From Carposina sasakii (taxonomy: Eukaryota; Arthropoda; Insecta; Lepidoptera; Carposinidae): a stretch of 64,000 bases of DNA. Made by a program: the position numbers and the translations under genes. Position 1 is the first letter of the stretch. Every line of letters starts with the position of its first letter. This document shows, piece after piece, positions 9,598 to 22,543 of the stretch. The stretch is from assembly GCA_014607495.2 (NCBI GenBank), contig CP053153.1, positions 12,338,001 through 12,402,000 of the forward strand, written 5' to 3'. The notes under the pieces are model-generated. The model did not search any database. It was not told the DNA's origin and worked only from the letters and a program-made list of their open reading frames with translations.

Positions 9598-12500
9598 ATA
9601 TAGGTACATACAATATATGTTCATAAAAACACGGCTATCATCCCGAAACGGAGAGGCCAGAACTGCAGGATCAACAAAGAGGACAGATGTTATTGATCAT
9701 GATAGACAGTTGAAATAATTATAAAATAAACATTTAGCCGTTGTCCTATATTTTTTATTGATAACCAGCGGCCGCCTACGACTTTGTCCGCATAAAGAGG
9801 ATTAGCTAGCATATAAACCTTCCTCTTTATTATATTCTAACTCTAAAAGACCACATCAAAATCCGTTGCGTCGTTTCAAAGATATATAAGCATACATGGG
9901 GACAGACAGACAACTAATTTTATTAATGTGGTGATGAATGGTACGGAACTCTTCGTTCTAAAGTCTGACTCACGTCTGCCAGTTATTTATTAGATAAAAT
10001 ATATATTTACAAAGAAGTTTCTAGGTATAAAAGTCATTAGGTAAATCTATTCGTTGCTATAATTAAGTTAGTGTTTCGGTGATGAAAGTAAAGTTCACCG
10101 GCCTCATCAAGAGAAAGCCAGAACATTACTAGAGGCGGTTTACGTAAACAATGAAGTGCTGAATTTACATAAAACACGAATAATCGCAACTGTGCCACTG
10201 GGGGAAGTCCGCAGTAATCACTTCTGTAACCTGCTTTGAATTATAATATAAGTAGATAATAATTAGTCCGAATCATGTTTTGTAGGTAGGTACAGAACCA
10301 ACAGACTCATAGTTGTCTTAATAAAAGGTAGCTGGAACTGTTGGATCACTAAGGAGGTCCTGCTGCTACCTTTAGTTACGGGGATAACTGGGAATAATGT
10401 TAAACATCAGTTGCATACAAGTTGTTCGTTACTACTTTAAACAGCATACTTGTCTTCGTTTAAATAAATCACCTTCTAAAATATAAGTTGTCAGGTTCGA
10501 GGGTGAGTGAGGGTAGTAAAGGGTGTGTGGCTCAGTGGTGGACGAATACCAGTTGGATATGTATGACTACTGAATCGGTAATGTTGAAAAGCCAAATTGC
10601 TTCTTTCCCTAGCTCTACCTCTATACCTACTCGCACGCGTCTGTGTTCTTGAAATGGATCATTATAGAGATCCTGCTGGCTCGTTTTGTATAGCAGGGAC
10701 AGATGCCAATGATCAATGACTGAGAGAATGTCCGAGTTCCTTAGTCGACTCTTACGACATGCACGGAAGGAGATGCAGATAAGGTATTCTAGTGAAGCCC
10801 CGCATCAGCATAAGGCTGCTCTTATAGGTACGTAATGTTTCACAGCGCAAAATAGTACTATATTAAAAGCGTTATTAGAACATTTAAACATTCCAGGCAA
10901 AGACATCAATACATAAACACTACGCGAATATCCGATAAGAATCAAGTTTCACAAGTGAGTCCGAGGGCGATACTTTCACGTAAACTAATCAGATTTTCCA
11001 CCAAAGCCAACAATTTAGTGTTGCATCGCCGGCCAACTAGCGTGAAGCGATTCAGCGCCTTACATGTGTGTCATGCAGAAATATGCGCAGGAGAAACGCG
11101 GGAGAGACTGTACGCTTCGGTGGACGCTTTTTTATGCGCGCCGTGGTGCTGCTCGTTTGTGGTGGCTAATTTATGATCTGTGGAGTTATGTCAGGTTATT
11201 ATTGCTTTTATATTATGCAGATTACAGGAATCAGCATACATATCCATTTGGTTGCTAACTCCGCTCGCGACTTTGTCTGCTTGAATGAAGAATGAATCCG
11301 TGGATCTCTTGCTTATGAGTGGGATCGGTCAAGATTATATACGAAATACGATGATGATGATTACACAAACAAAAATACTGTTTTTTATATATTAATATCA
11401 AAATGTAAAAGAACATGAAACGAAATCAACCTTCAAACGTAATATTGGTGACCAACAGATGGGAATGAGGAGTGGGAATAGCCCTACGTCTGGATTAGCT
11501 TCCTACTAAAATAACACTGAATTATCCATCTTATGATAATGAAATATGTACTTCTACCCATATAATTGGATTGGAAACAAATCAATCGCATGATATTCTA
11601 CTGCCTTAGTAAGTGACGGGTACTCAATATGCGGCAAATATCAACGTACCTACGATTGACGTGAACATTCCTATCTGGTGCAAAAACAGACAGTGAATTT
11701 TCACATATAAATCAGGTATAGATAAAATCACTCTAATTGCAGTGGTAATTACGTATCTTTCCGCCCCGATGCGAAAGAGATTCAATTTTCTTTGATACAT
11801 ACTTTTGCTGAAGCTTATGATACCTACCGTTTTGACCCAGAACTAAGAGAAAACTGAAGTTTGAGCTGGAGTCACATAGAACTCTCTTATTGGTCATTAG
11901 TGGGCAACAGTTTTCGCTTATTTAGCTGTTATAGACAAAGTTATATTAGTGTCACGTATTTCTTAAGCATAAGGGATGTATAGCTTAAGTTTTCACCTTC
12001 TTTCACTTGTCAGTTTGCATCGTTGTTATCCATTTAGGATCCAAGAACAATAGGTACTTACCTAGTTTAATTTTTGCATTAATGGTATATATCACCCAAA
12101 AAAAAAACTTTAATTAGAATTTTATATTCTTGCGCTATCGCAAATATCCAAAGAATCGTAGAAAAGTATTAAGTGAGCTTATGAAAATGTAATGGTGTAA
12201 TTAGCAAAATTTTACTTTACAAGTTTTTTACTTGGTACGTCCTCGAAAAACGTTCGCGATAGAAATTATAACAGTGTAGGTACTATAATTGGAAACACGT
12301 GGAAAGTATAGCCGGTGGATATTTACTATCTATGGCTGCAAATTGCAATACAAGCACGTTAAATATTACTTTATTATTGACAGACCATTAGTTCAGTGCA
12401 TTATTATCAGTAGAATGCATCGTTCAGGTGTCATTGGACGCGTTTATGTTGCATTATTACAAATTTACGTGACAAAAACGGTAACAACAAAGATAAGTTT

Positions 12501-14530
12501 ATAATAAGCACTGGTGAACAGCATGTCATATGAAATGTTTAAAAAAAAACTCCTTTGTATTCAATATTTTCACTATAAATTTTCAACATACTCAATCAGT
12601 ACGTTTCGTTGATTATCGGATAAATCGGAGATTATAACCTATTTAAAAGATCTCTTGTTACATAACCAAGCCATACTGTCTGACTGAAAAAATTATAAAT
12701 ATCTTAATTTTCTCGCATGTTTAAAGCTTGACAATGACGTCAATAATGCAACTTATCATAATATGACAAAAAACGCAATACATAATGTACATCACATGAC
12801 ATATATGGATACATTACAAGAGTTAGCGAGTACGCTATGAATATTGATTTGCAATTTACACAAGATTGCAATAATGTCACTCTCAGGAATATGAAATAGT
12901 GCAATAATTTCACTTTTGCAATATTAGTATAAATATATTTTAATAGAGCTATTCTGTGGGATCGAATTCGAAGTTTTGACAAAAAATTCTGCATTATTGT
13001 AATGCTCTATTTACATTAATACTAAGTAACGTTTCCTATTGGTTACTGATCTCGTAGAGTGTGATATTTATACCCGAAAAGCGACGATACTTGTATGTTC
13101 AGAATTTGATACTCCTATAGCCTCAGGCTCACTGATCGAAACTTGTGTAATTTGCACATCGGTTTTGTCAAACCTTGCTTTTGCTTAAACTCTTTGGGAA
13201 TAATGAGTGGTCGATACTATGTAGGTAGGTAGGACCTATATAGGCACCTATAGATGACTCTGTTTCATTATACCATGATGTATCCTGTTTGTATTTTACA
13301 TACATACTGAACCCGGAAATGTTTATGATACAGTGTATATTTGAACAATATTCGTAATGGCTAAGGGCTTATTCTCAGCTATTAATGTAAGGTTTTACCA
13401 TTTAGATTAGATAGTCGTCAACACACAAATGAGAAAACAGCGTTTTTGTAACATATGTTTATTCCAACTACCAATTAAACAAACTAATGAATAGTGTATC
13501 TATCGCAGAGCTCAGTTTCACGAGCATCGTAAAATCACTTTCAGGTTTATTATGTTACACGATAATTATTAATTCATTAGCTGTTTCTATTTATTAACTA
13601 AATACAGTTTTTGTCATTGCATCCACGGCGCATAGCTATTCGATCTATATATGGTGAATGGATGACAGACGGATGCATGACGCTTTCCTCAAACTACTAT
13701 TTGGCACGAATAGTCATGTGTGCCGCTGGTAATTTTATCTAATCTAAAATGATCATCGGTAGGTAAGTTTAACTAAGGAATTCAGGGTGCGTACTCTCAG
13801 ACCATGAGCTATAGGATCTTATTTGGATCCGATATGAACCCCATTTTCGGAAACACAGCCCGAGTGTTTAGTGTATAACTTATTTATATATTTTTTTTAA
13901 GTGCATTTTACGAATGTGATGTTTCATATTAGTGCAATTTTTCACTGAGCTTTTTTTTAGACTATTTAGAGTCTAAATACCTAATAAGACTTTAGATTAG
14001 ACATCTGCCTGGTTAGTATGTACGGTTCAAGTAGAAATCATTCAGAAGAGCCACTTTACACTGCTTGTATGTGCATCTCGCTTCCACAAAGAAAAAAGCC
14101 TGCTTGGAGAGCCCACTCTTAATGCTGAATTAGAGAAGAATCAAGTAATAAATTAAATTAGTAGGAGGTACCTACAGCATGAACCTGAGATGTATACCGT
14201 GTGGTCGATACCTAGGTCATAATCATGCAGTCCAAGCATCATCCGAATTTATATATTCTTTTTGGATTCTATCTGCTATTATACCGTATTAGTAGTGGTA
14301 TATTTGTCTAGCGCTCAAATTTGGATACCTTAACAGATATATCTCATTTAATCACGCCGTAAAATTGCTGCCTTGTCAGTGTTTTACAGGATACACTTTG
14401 GAGAGTGTGCGTGGGAACTTCACAATACAGTTCCACCAGCCCCCTTTCACCATCGGGATACTAGACGCAGACTAGCGTATCACCCTTATGTTGTTGATAT
14501 CCCACCCATCCGCACCAAACATTATGCTAA
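9598..14530. other. Intergenic region with repeat fragments
   Basis: No gene supported over about 5 kb. At about 9765-9905 there is a common lepidopteran repeat fragment (GACTTTGTCCGCATAAAGAG ... CAAAATCCGTTGCGTCGTTT). Further degenerate SINE/LINE bits lie near 9630-9715, 10300-10370, 10640-10800 and 13770-13860. The remainder is AT-rich. The small open frames at 10955-11258, 12289 and 12740 lack splice signals and recognisable domains. Confidence 0.4.
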
Positions 14531-14532
14531 TA

Positions 14533-15458
14533 CGAGGGCTGTTTGATAAGTCCTTTTAAAAACTATTTGTAAAACCATTTTTCTGGTAAATGGTGTTAAC
14601 ACTGGCAGGCACAATCTTTCAAATGAAGACTGTCAAAAATTCAGCAAAAAAAACCAAGTTTTTGTCAGTATAACCATTGTTTAACTGTGATCACTCGTAA
14701 ATATTCAACAACTATGGAAAAAACTGAATTTCGTGCCGTTATAAAACATTTTTTTATGAAGGGTTGCAGTGCTGCCACAATAAAAACTGAACTTGATTCT
14801 GTTCATGGCACTAACGCATGGCACCAACGTTGCAGACTGTTTATAACTGGATAAATGATTTTAAACGTGGTCGGTCAAGCACATCTGATGCTCCACGCTC
14901 TGGTCGCCCAATCGAAGTCACTACTGAGGATGTTGTTGAAGAAGTCCATAATATTGTACTCGACGACCGCCGAGTGAAGGTGCGTGAAATAGCTGAGAAC
15001 ACAGGCATCTCCACTGAGCGAGTACATAAAATCCTGCATGAAGATTTGGGTATGACAAAGCTGTCTGCACGATGGGTGCCACGTTTGTTGACAATCGAAC
15101 AAAAACACGAAAGAAAGCGAATTTCAAAACTGTGTTTGGATATGATGAAGCGTAATCCTCGGAATTTTTTGAGTCGATTTGTCACTGTGGACGAAACTTG
15201 CGATTATTACCTATTCCCAAATCTGAAAAGATGGCTTGGAGGGCAAAAATTTTTGACAAATGAGGACTGCATCGCTGTTGTAAACGCCTATTTTGAAGAC
15301 CTCGACAAAACGTATTTTTTGGGGGGGATAAAAAAATTGGAAACTCGCTGGAACAAGTGTTTGGCCCTCAAAGGAGACTATGTTGAGAAATAAATGTAAA
15401 TTGTTTAAAAAAAATTAAAAAAAATAACTTTTTAAAAGGACTTATCAAACAGCCCTCG
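14533..15458 (+). mobile_element. Internally deleted mariner-like element
   Basis: 926 bp, bounded by TA (14531-14532 and 15459-15460). The inverted termini begin CGAGGGCTGTTTGATAAGTC and extend about 28 bp with nearly perfect symmetry. It carries a broken mariner transposase gene. The well-kept ends could still be cut by a full-length transposase made elsewhere. Confidence 0.95.
14714..15393 (+). pseudogene. Broken mariner transposase
   Basis: Translation from ATG 14714 (MEKTEFRAVIKHFFMKG) gives the N-terminal helix-turn-helix region, then a frameshift near 14810-14820 moves the coding to the frame open from 14818. That frame continues through the second DNA-binding part (QTVYNWINDFKRG) to VTVDET, which holds the first catalytic Asp. 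The sequence then jumps directly to the C-terminal part (NLKRWLGGQKF ... LKGDYVEK). The central catalytic core, with the second and third acidic residues, is deleted. About 225 codons remain, against roughly 340-350 for a full mariner transposase, so it cannot be active. Confidence 0.93.
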
Positions 15459-15460
15459 TA

Positions 15461-16727
15461 ATATAATATATAATAGCTAATTGTAAAAAAAAAGGTCCCA
15501 TAACAGCCGCTATCAGAATGATCTTTATTTTCTCATTAACCTTCCCCAACGTATCGCTACCGTTCCGTGTTGGTGATAGCCGCAAAAAGAGCTAGCGGTC
15601 CGGGCTCAGCTGCAGCGTCCAGTTAGTATATGCTCTGATTCGTCCGGGCTGCGCTTGCGCATATATCGCAGCTATTGCCGGAGATTATGACGAGTGTGTT
15701 ACTCATTGTCCGGATTTTTCTTACGCTTTAAATGCGATTTGGTCTGTTTGAAATATAATGACGTTATTTACGTGTTTTAAATTATGGAAAAGATATAAAA
15801 ATTATATAAAGGTTGTATAAAAGTAATTTAATATGAGCTCATAAAACAAAAGATATTCTCTTAACGGAATAGTCCTATTAAGGCCTGTCTACTTCAACAA
15901 AAGGATTAAAAGCTTCCTGCCTCCTTTCATCCAGCCTCTTGATATGCGTCAAGGTTCATGTTTCTCTACTAGCTATAAATACAAAATATCATCATAAACA
16001 TCTCAACAAATATTACAGGTAAATGCGATAGAAACTTTGTTTGTTAATCTCTTCGCGCTTTATTTACTCAGCATATCTTCTTGACTGATAAAATAAATAT
16101 ATATATACCTATGCTTTGTGATAAAATTAAAAACAGTCGATCAACATCCATACAATCGCGGAAGCAAAGGCCAAATTAACTAAAATATTGTTCATTGTCC
16201 TTTGATCCTGCTATACGTTTGGCCAAACCGCATGTAGGTCATTTGGCCAACCTTGGACGTCAATCGTTCATCTCACTAATTATATTCTTTATACTATATT
16301 CCTTACACTAACGTTCTGTAACGTTTTCTAGATAGAATAGTTCAGCAGTCAGCCGTGAAATATACTCGTACTCGTATGTTTCACTCGGTAGTTTAATGAA
16401 CTTATTACGGTTATTATTAGATTTTACTCTAGTTTTATAACATTGTTACTGTACTTAATAACTACAAAACGTGTTATTAAGTTGGGCAATGTCAAAGTCA
16501 AGCTACTGCGGCCAATTTAATACTTTTTGCTACATTTTTACTTGGTACTCATGTGTAGGGTTGAAAGGACGTCGTACGTACACAGAGCACTGTCACTGGT
16601 CATTGAAAGGAATGTGGCTAGTATGGAGAAAAAAATGGGCTAAGAGGTGTTAGACAGAATGTAATAAATGATGATAATGTGTTCTGAAGGTGAGACGCAA
16701 TAAGTAGGTGTGTAATTTGCACACTTT
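15461..16727. other. Intergenic; GC-richer block at 15540-15720
   Basis: The block at about 15540-15720 is clearly richer in CpG than its surroundings and could be a promoter or untranslated exon. No open frame with splice signals was found in it. The rest is AT-rich. Confidence 0.35.
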
Positions 16728-16883
16728 TGCCCAACCTCTTTAGGGGTAAAGGGTGTGACTATAATATGTATGTATGTAAAGAGGTGACGGATTTTACGAG
16801 TACCATGTCAGCTTGCTTGCTCAAAAATTTAACCAAGATATATTTGTATATTTGCAAGGTTAATAGGATTAGAGGTTTTTCTG

Positions 16884-16985
16884 AATTTATTCTTATTCTT
16901 TATTGTACACAAAACATAACAATAAATAGAAAGAAATTTACAAAAGGAATGCATACAAAGGCGTGCTTATCTCTTTATACGACAT
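16884..16985 (-). repeat. LINE 3'-end fragment
   Basis: Minus-strand copy of a tail that reads AGATAAGCACGCCTTTGTA ... TGTACAATAAAGAATAAGAA. Related pieces lie at 17876-17960, 38690-38730 and 61085-61212. The end with AATAAA and an A-rich run is that of a Jockey/CR1-type non-LTR retrotransposon; the clade is inferred. Confidence 0.6.
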
Positions 16986-17239
16986 AAATTACGAAATTTA
17001 TTATAGGAATCATAAAAAATATGTAAAAAAAGCTTCTATTTTCTTTATATGTAAAATCTTAATAGCAAACCATGTTAAAGTTACACATGTCCCAACATAA
17101 ACATCGCACGTCGTCGCATCGTCTGATACCATAATAATGGATTTGAGGTCATGCGAACTGTGAACGACCCATTTTGTAAGGTTTTTAATACTAAAGTGTA
17201 CATGTATAAAAAATATTATTTAAAATTATTAATAAAGAA

Positions 17240-17404
17240 ATGGAAAAAATTCTTCACCCGGGCGGGAAACGAACCCACGACCTCTGCATTCCGTGCCAGG
17301 GCTCTTACCACTGAGCCACCGGGTCAATTACTCGGATGACGAATTTTACCATCTCTTTTTGAAATTACATTATTGGAAACGTTATTTTTCATCCCGATAG
17401 CTAT
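17240..17404 (-). mobile_element. SINE-like repeat with tRNA-like core
   Basis: The minus strand contains a tRNA-like stretch (17256-17326) with GGCTCAGTGGTAAGAGC as A-box/D-arm and GTGGGTTCGTTTCCC as T-arm. The acceptor arms pair apart from the first base, but the anticodon arm does not form. The flank that runs on to GAAAAATAACGTTTCC is shared with the copy at 28965-29127, so this is a repeat and not a working tRNA gene. Confidence 0.7.
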
Positions 17405-17531
17405 ACATAAGCCAAATCTCGGCAAACAAAGCTGAATCCCTCAGCACAATGTTTTAATGATGAAACGATCAACCATATCCTAACGGATTATGTTATGAAG
17501 AAGTGTTTTTATCTTAGTCAAGATATTATAT

Positions 17532-17580
17532 ATTATAAAATTATTAATAAAGAAATGGAAAAAATTCCTCACCCGGGCAT
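17532..17580 (-). repeat. Truncated copy of the tRNA-like SINE flank
   Basis: Repeats the sequence next to the 17240 copy (AATAAAGAAATGGAAAAAAT TC then CACCCGGGC) and then diverges. It is either a short duplication or a truncated second copy. Confidence 0.6.
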
Positions 17581-17851
17581 CAACCTTTTCGTATACCTAC
17601 GAATGGAACATAGACTTACAAAATTACACGACAGTACAATAAAAGCTTGGAGAATAATTTTTAATTAATATATTGAGTTATGATAAAACTCGTAGAACAA
17701 ATGTTATTGTTTATGATTTTAGCTATCTAGTCCTGCGAGGTTATTGATGTTTTAGAATTAACCTAATGTATAAATGTATTTTACGTAGTCCTCGCAAACA
17801 TAATTGCAGGTACAGTAGATAAAAGTAAATAAATAATAACAAAACATCGTC

Positions 17852-17874
17852 CTATTCTATTCTATTCTATTCTT
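17852..17874. repeat. Pentanucleotide (TATTC)n microsatellite
   Basis: About four and a half units of CTATT at the tail end of a minus-strand LINE fragment; probably expanded from its A-rich tail. Confidence 0.85.
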
Positions 17875-17875
17875 T

Positions 17876-17960
17876 ATTGTACACAGACATTTTATATGGA
17901 AAAACATTTTACATTGACAATGTACAAAGGCGTGCTTATCCCTATAAGAGATTTCTTCCA
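17876..17960 (-). repeat. LINE 3'-end fragment
   Basis: Second minus-strand copy of the tail described at 16884 (TTTGCTGGAAGAAATCTC ... GTACAAT on the minus strand). It closely matches the plus-strand copy at 61085-61212. Confidence 0.65.
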
Positions 17961-19296
17961 GCAAACCACTTGTGATAGCGAAAGTTGGGTGAAAAAGGTA
18001 GATTGTATGTGTACACAATACCAAATAAATATACTTACATAAACCTACATAATATCAATATACCTAAATAATAATACTCGTACATATCTACATATAATAA
18101 ACCTAACCTACATCGTCTTTGCAAAATCAATAGTAATCTCCCAAATTCCTTAAGGACAAATTGATCTATCGAAATTACAAAGTTAGAGTGGCAAAGCTTT
18201 TACTAGTTGGAAACTTGAAGGGGCTGACTAAAGACATTGCTGCGAACAATATCTAATTTGCGGAGTCTTTGAGAACTTGATTTACTATTGTAAATCTATA
18301 AGAACTTTGTTGTGTTTAAAAATGCTTTTTATTTTAAGTAAATAAGTGCAGCTTTTATTGTACGCTTTACACTCACTTGTACAATATCGTTTTAAATTTG
18401 GATAATTTGTTATCCCAAATTAGTAGGTCTTTAATATATTACTACAGAATGAGACAGTTCTTTTTCGTTCAGTTTTTCGCTTTCATTAAAAAGGTTGGAA
18501 ATTTTTATCGTTTCATCGCCAGCGAAATAAAAGACTGAATTGAATGAAAAGTGAACCGTTCTACCTTTAGTAAAGATTAAACGTCGCACCATAAGCGGTA
18601 TTTTACTTGAATTGACGTTAAAGCAAATAAAAAGTTGGGAAAGCATGAAGCTCTTTTACGAGCTTGAGTTAAGCTTAAGGATAAGGGGATTTTGACGGTA
18701 ACCACCGGATTTACCTCTTACTTCGAGGTAAACGGTTTTTCATTGGGAATCATTTCAGTATTTTATATCAATATTTTCCAAATCTTTGGAAAAATTTTAC
18801 CCTTACGTACTAATATAAATGCTAAAATTTTGTGAGAATGGGTGTTTGTATGTTTGTTATAGATGAGTTAAATCGCGTTTAATCTGCTAGTGCTGGTAAG
18901 GTACAAATGTGCAGTAATTTGTATGTTTTTACCCGACTACGCGACGCAAAGGAGTGGTATTGTGTTTAACAGCCTATGTATGTATGTTTGTATGTTCCTT
19001 TGAAGCACTACACAGACCAAACGCCTCCGTAGATTTTTATGATTCATACGTCAATCGATTCCTCTTAGTCCGGTAAATGTCACTAAAGACATGACGTTAG
19101 TGAAAATCCAATATGGCGACTACTGGACGCCATTTTGTGTAAATGAAAAAAACGAAAGTCGACAAACTATATCGAGTGGGGTATCGTTGAATAGGTATTT
19201 AAAAATAATTTTTAGGTTTCTCTCAACATTTTTCGATTCGACCAACCGTTTAGGATCTATATCGATTGAAAGTTGCGTAACAACCATTCTCACATA
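17961..19296. other. Intergenic sequence
   Basis: AT-rich, no supported gene. At about 18810-18900 a stretch resembling the very common lepidopteran TACTAATATAAATGC repeat end is visible. The open frames at 18431 and 19091 have no domain or splice support; the second runs into a MITE. Confidence 0.4.
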
Positions 19297-19690
19297 CAGG
19301 GTGTTTTTTTGTGGCCACCTTTAACGAAGGGTACGTATTCTATACATGAAATAAAGTAAGTTTATGCCAAAAAAATGCTGGGAATATTTTTTTTTTTTGA
19401 TTTAAAAAATTAAATTCCTTGATCGTGCTTAAAAAAGAACCAAAAATTTATAGTGTCTAGTGTTTATGTTAGTTTTTTTATAGACAGATATTAATTATTT
19501 TTCGTGAAAAAATCCTGCTACGCGCGTCTATGTGCATTTATGCAGGAAAATGCAGTATATTTACTCAACTTTGGACCCTAATATTTTGGAAACCAGACAC
19601 TTCTCAGGTATGCTTCCATGAAGAAAAATGATCATGACGATGAGGAGATTCCGTAGTTTTCGGGAACGTTGACGACCAAAAATCACCCTG
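19297..19690 (+). mobile_element. TA-flanked MITE, CAGGGTG family, copy B
   Basis: Starts CAGGGTGTTTTTTTGTGGCC, ends ACCAAAAATCACCCTG, with TA on each side. This is the best-preserved pair of ends in the family and about 394 bp long. No coding capacity. Confidence 0.85.
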
Positions 19691-21284
19691 TATAAGTTTT
19701 TAGACAGCAGCAAGACGAAAACTTCTTGCTGCCGAGCATGTTGAGCATGTTTCTTGAAGCGTACCTATTAGTAGCTAGGTACTCATAACAAAAAAGTATA
19801 AATCTTCGATAAAAAAAACATAACGTTTAAAAATGTGATCCATGAACTCCCGACTTGCTTAAAAAAGAACCATTAATGTACATTAAAAAAAACTGAAAAA
19901 AAAATCAAGCACTTAGATGTCCGGTGGTCTAGAATTCTATAATATTACTAGCAGAACCGACAGACGTTTTTTCAACAACATTTTGTTTTTTCTGCAGTCC
20001 ACGCGGACGGAGTTCAAAAACATTATTCAGTTGACCGAATTGTGAATCTAAACCATCCTCGAACCCACTTGAACGCACACAAAAAATTTCATCAAAATCT
20101 GTCTAGCCGTTTTAATTATGTACATTATTTAGTTCTTTTTTAAGCAGTCGGGTTTTTGGATTTTTTAAATTATTAATGTGATATGAAGTAAGCAGTTAAA
20201 AATCTACTATCATCGTCGTTTCGTTTGTTTGACAGGATGTGTTGTAACATTTTACGGCTATAAACCTTCACATAAATAGTTCAGTTATTATGAGATTATA
20301 AACAACAGCAGATCCCTACTTTTATTCGTAGATACTATGTACATAGTATTTTTAGTAATATTATTCGTAGTAAATTGGTCGGAAACAGGACCGGAGGATA
20401 TTAGATAGTTGTACAATAATTTATCAATATTAAAATTTTATTTATTTATTATAGTATATTGAGAATCGTGACTGACACTCAAGACAGAATCGCTAATCGT
20501 TGTTGAGCGTTAAAAGTTAGTCGAATAGTAATTGCTATTCTATTTTAATAAGTGATATTTTTTGTGGAAAGTAATCGTTCTTTTTCTTATAACAGGATTG
20601 CCACTACAATGTATATCAAAGCGCACGTGAGCATGAAAGCACATATTTTCTAAACCCCAGTGCCCCACCATTCATCTTGCGGTCAACACAATAATTTGTC
20701 AACTCCTTCACAAAATTCTATTAGACGGTGCTATTTTGCGGCAATTGTCCTTTATTAGTAGAATTTTATTTTTTTATTTTACCGGATGAGTATGCGATGA
20801 AAATTGTTAGATAATCTAATTTAAAGCCTGAAACTTCATTTATTATCATACGAGTAGGTTTATAGTCTCACAAGTAGCTATCTAGACGAAATTATCGATG
20901 GTTCTAGCAGAACAACCTTATTAGTAGGTAGAAACTGACTACTACTACTACTGACGAAACCACATGAAATAGCAGTTCATTTGCATAATTTTAATAGATT
21001 CTTACACTAAACTATTGATTACCCTACCAGCGTCTAATAAACGTTTTGCTCTATAAATACATGTAATGAATATCGTTTACTCTACTCTCTTCTGTAATAA
21101 GCTCTAGCTTACTCTACTTGCTCCTGCATTGAGTTCTCCTTTACTTTGCTCACTTCTTAATTGAGAACTCGCATTTACTTACTCTTGGTTTACTCTTGCC
21201 TTCACTATAAGCTCTCGCTCCTTATAATGAGCTCTTGTATACTTCACTGGCTTCTGTAACCTCTCTCTTACTTTACGAGCTTAC
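19691..21284. other. Intergenic sequence
   Basis: AT-rich. At about 19980-20150 there is a degraded repeat with CCACGCGGACGGAGTTCAA and a CCGTTTTAATTATG end, related to the families at 23285 and 48104. No gene supported. Confidence 0.4.
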
Positions 21285-21373
21285 CTTCTTCTGCGCTGCG
21301 TTTTCTTTCGCTCGTTAGCGGGCGGGTCGCTTGCGTACGCGCCGCCGTCCTCCGCACTGTGTCCCGCCCCCAT
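21285..21373 (-). CDS. Possible first coding exon, minus strand (N-myristoylation-type start)
   Basis: In a CpG-rich block unlike its AT-rich surroundings, the minus strand has ATG at 21373 followed by 29 codons (MGAGHSAEDGG ... KKTQRRR) plus two bases. It then ends at a strong donor, AAG|GTAAGC. The start MGxxxS fits the general consensus for N-terminal myristoylation, and the end is strongly basic, as in membrane-tethered signalling proteins. The same frame is open further upstream, to about 21472. I do not recognise the protein and could not find the next exon downstream on this strand. It may equally be an untranslated exon or a chance frame. Confidence 0.3.
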
Positions 21374-21720
21374 GTCTACCCCATGCCACCTCACACACGC
21401 ACTAGAACACCACCGCCGACACCCGGTCAATCGCGTCAACACATCTTTCCAACTCCAGGGATTCGAAGCCACTATAGTTTAAATAGTCCGTTTGATCTTA
21501 AAGTCACTGTAAGTCTATTATAGCTTTTTCACCCACTATACGCTTTATGAGAGTGTTTTACGCAAAGGTTTTTCAAAACTATGGGGTATTTAGGGGGGGC
21601 TAAGGGTGCCGTGGTGTACCGATTTGCCGCGTAGTGCTCCGTCGGCTAACGACTCGAATGTGAAGCGTACCGTCTCGGCGCACGCGTCGCCTTACATTTC
21701 TTAATTAATTGCTTGTTAAG
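21374..21720 (-). promoter_or_regulatory. CpG-rich block, possible promoter
   Basis: Two GC-rich patches (about 21290-21440 and 21600-21700) with many CpG dinucleotides lie directly upstream, on the minus strand, of the possible first exon at 21285-21373. Such blocks in AT-rich insect sequence often mark promoters or conserved exons. No TATA box was identified. Confidence 0.3.
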
Positions 21721-22427
21721 AAAGAGCGTTCGAGTATGTGTGCTGATGCTGGTGGAAAGGCTGTCATTTGTGATAAAACATTCATCATGACTGATGAGAT
21801 TAGCTTCAAGCCCTACTTTTGTTGGATCGCGTAATATTTCTATGTTTTACTTACTTACGTAGTTTCACTACATAGGGCCAACTTTTCCTATGGTTATAAT
21901 AATCTATCTGGACGATTGAGTTAATGCTGTATTTCTCTTAAACTTGATCAAGATATAGATAGAATCAACTTTATCCTTAGGATAAGCTATCAGACCATTA
22001 GATAAGTCGATCCTTAGACAAATTGTGTCTATATCAATTTGTTCATGAATTATGATGATTCTACTCAAGGCATCGAGAAAATCTACATTAATTATCATAT
22101 ATTTTTTTTGTGAACTCCTGACAGGCACTCGGACAGGACATACTTGTAGCATAGATACTGCATCAGTTACTCATTTGTAGCGGCATATACATACCTATAC
22201 AATCATGCTCATTATTACCAATGGATGCAAAAGTGTGCAAATTATACATCCGCTTTTCACCACCTGACTATTAAGTTAAATACTAAGTAAGTCTTGTTAA
22301 GAGGTGGGCCTATCGCCGCTTTTCGGGCATGAATACTCAAATCTATCAATCATAACAGTTATGCGAATCAAATAACGTGATCGTAAAGTTTTATACGTGC
22401 GTGACTGACTACCCTTCTCACACCAGT

Positions 22428-22543
22428 GGGGTAAGCACGAACCTTTTTATGCGGCGTAACGCTAGCGACTTGCTAGCAAAATCTATGTGATTTGACAGTT
22501 GGACGATAGCGTTACGGACTATCGAGAGGTTCGTGCTTACCCC
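22428..22543 (+). mobile_element. 116-bp MITE with GGGGTAAGCACGAACC ends
   Basis: Terminal inverted repeats GGGGTAAGCACGAACC / GGTTCGTGCTTACCCC enclose a short body. A copy of the same length lies in the opposite orientation at 27246-27361, and a degraded one at 48638-48750. No coding capacity; superfamily not determined. Confidence 0.85.

Noticed and set aside
12734..13000. Inverted CAATAATGCA / TGCATTATTG pair as element ends
   Set aside because: The similarity is confined to about 10 bp and the surrounding sequence has no symmetry; AT-rich chance matches are expected.
14841..15185. Three overlapping minus-strand frames in the mariner
   Set aside because: Antisense shadows of the transposase.
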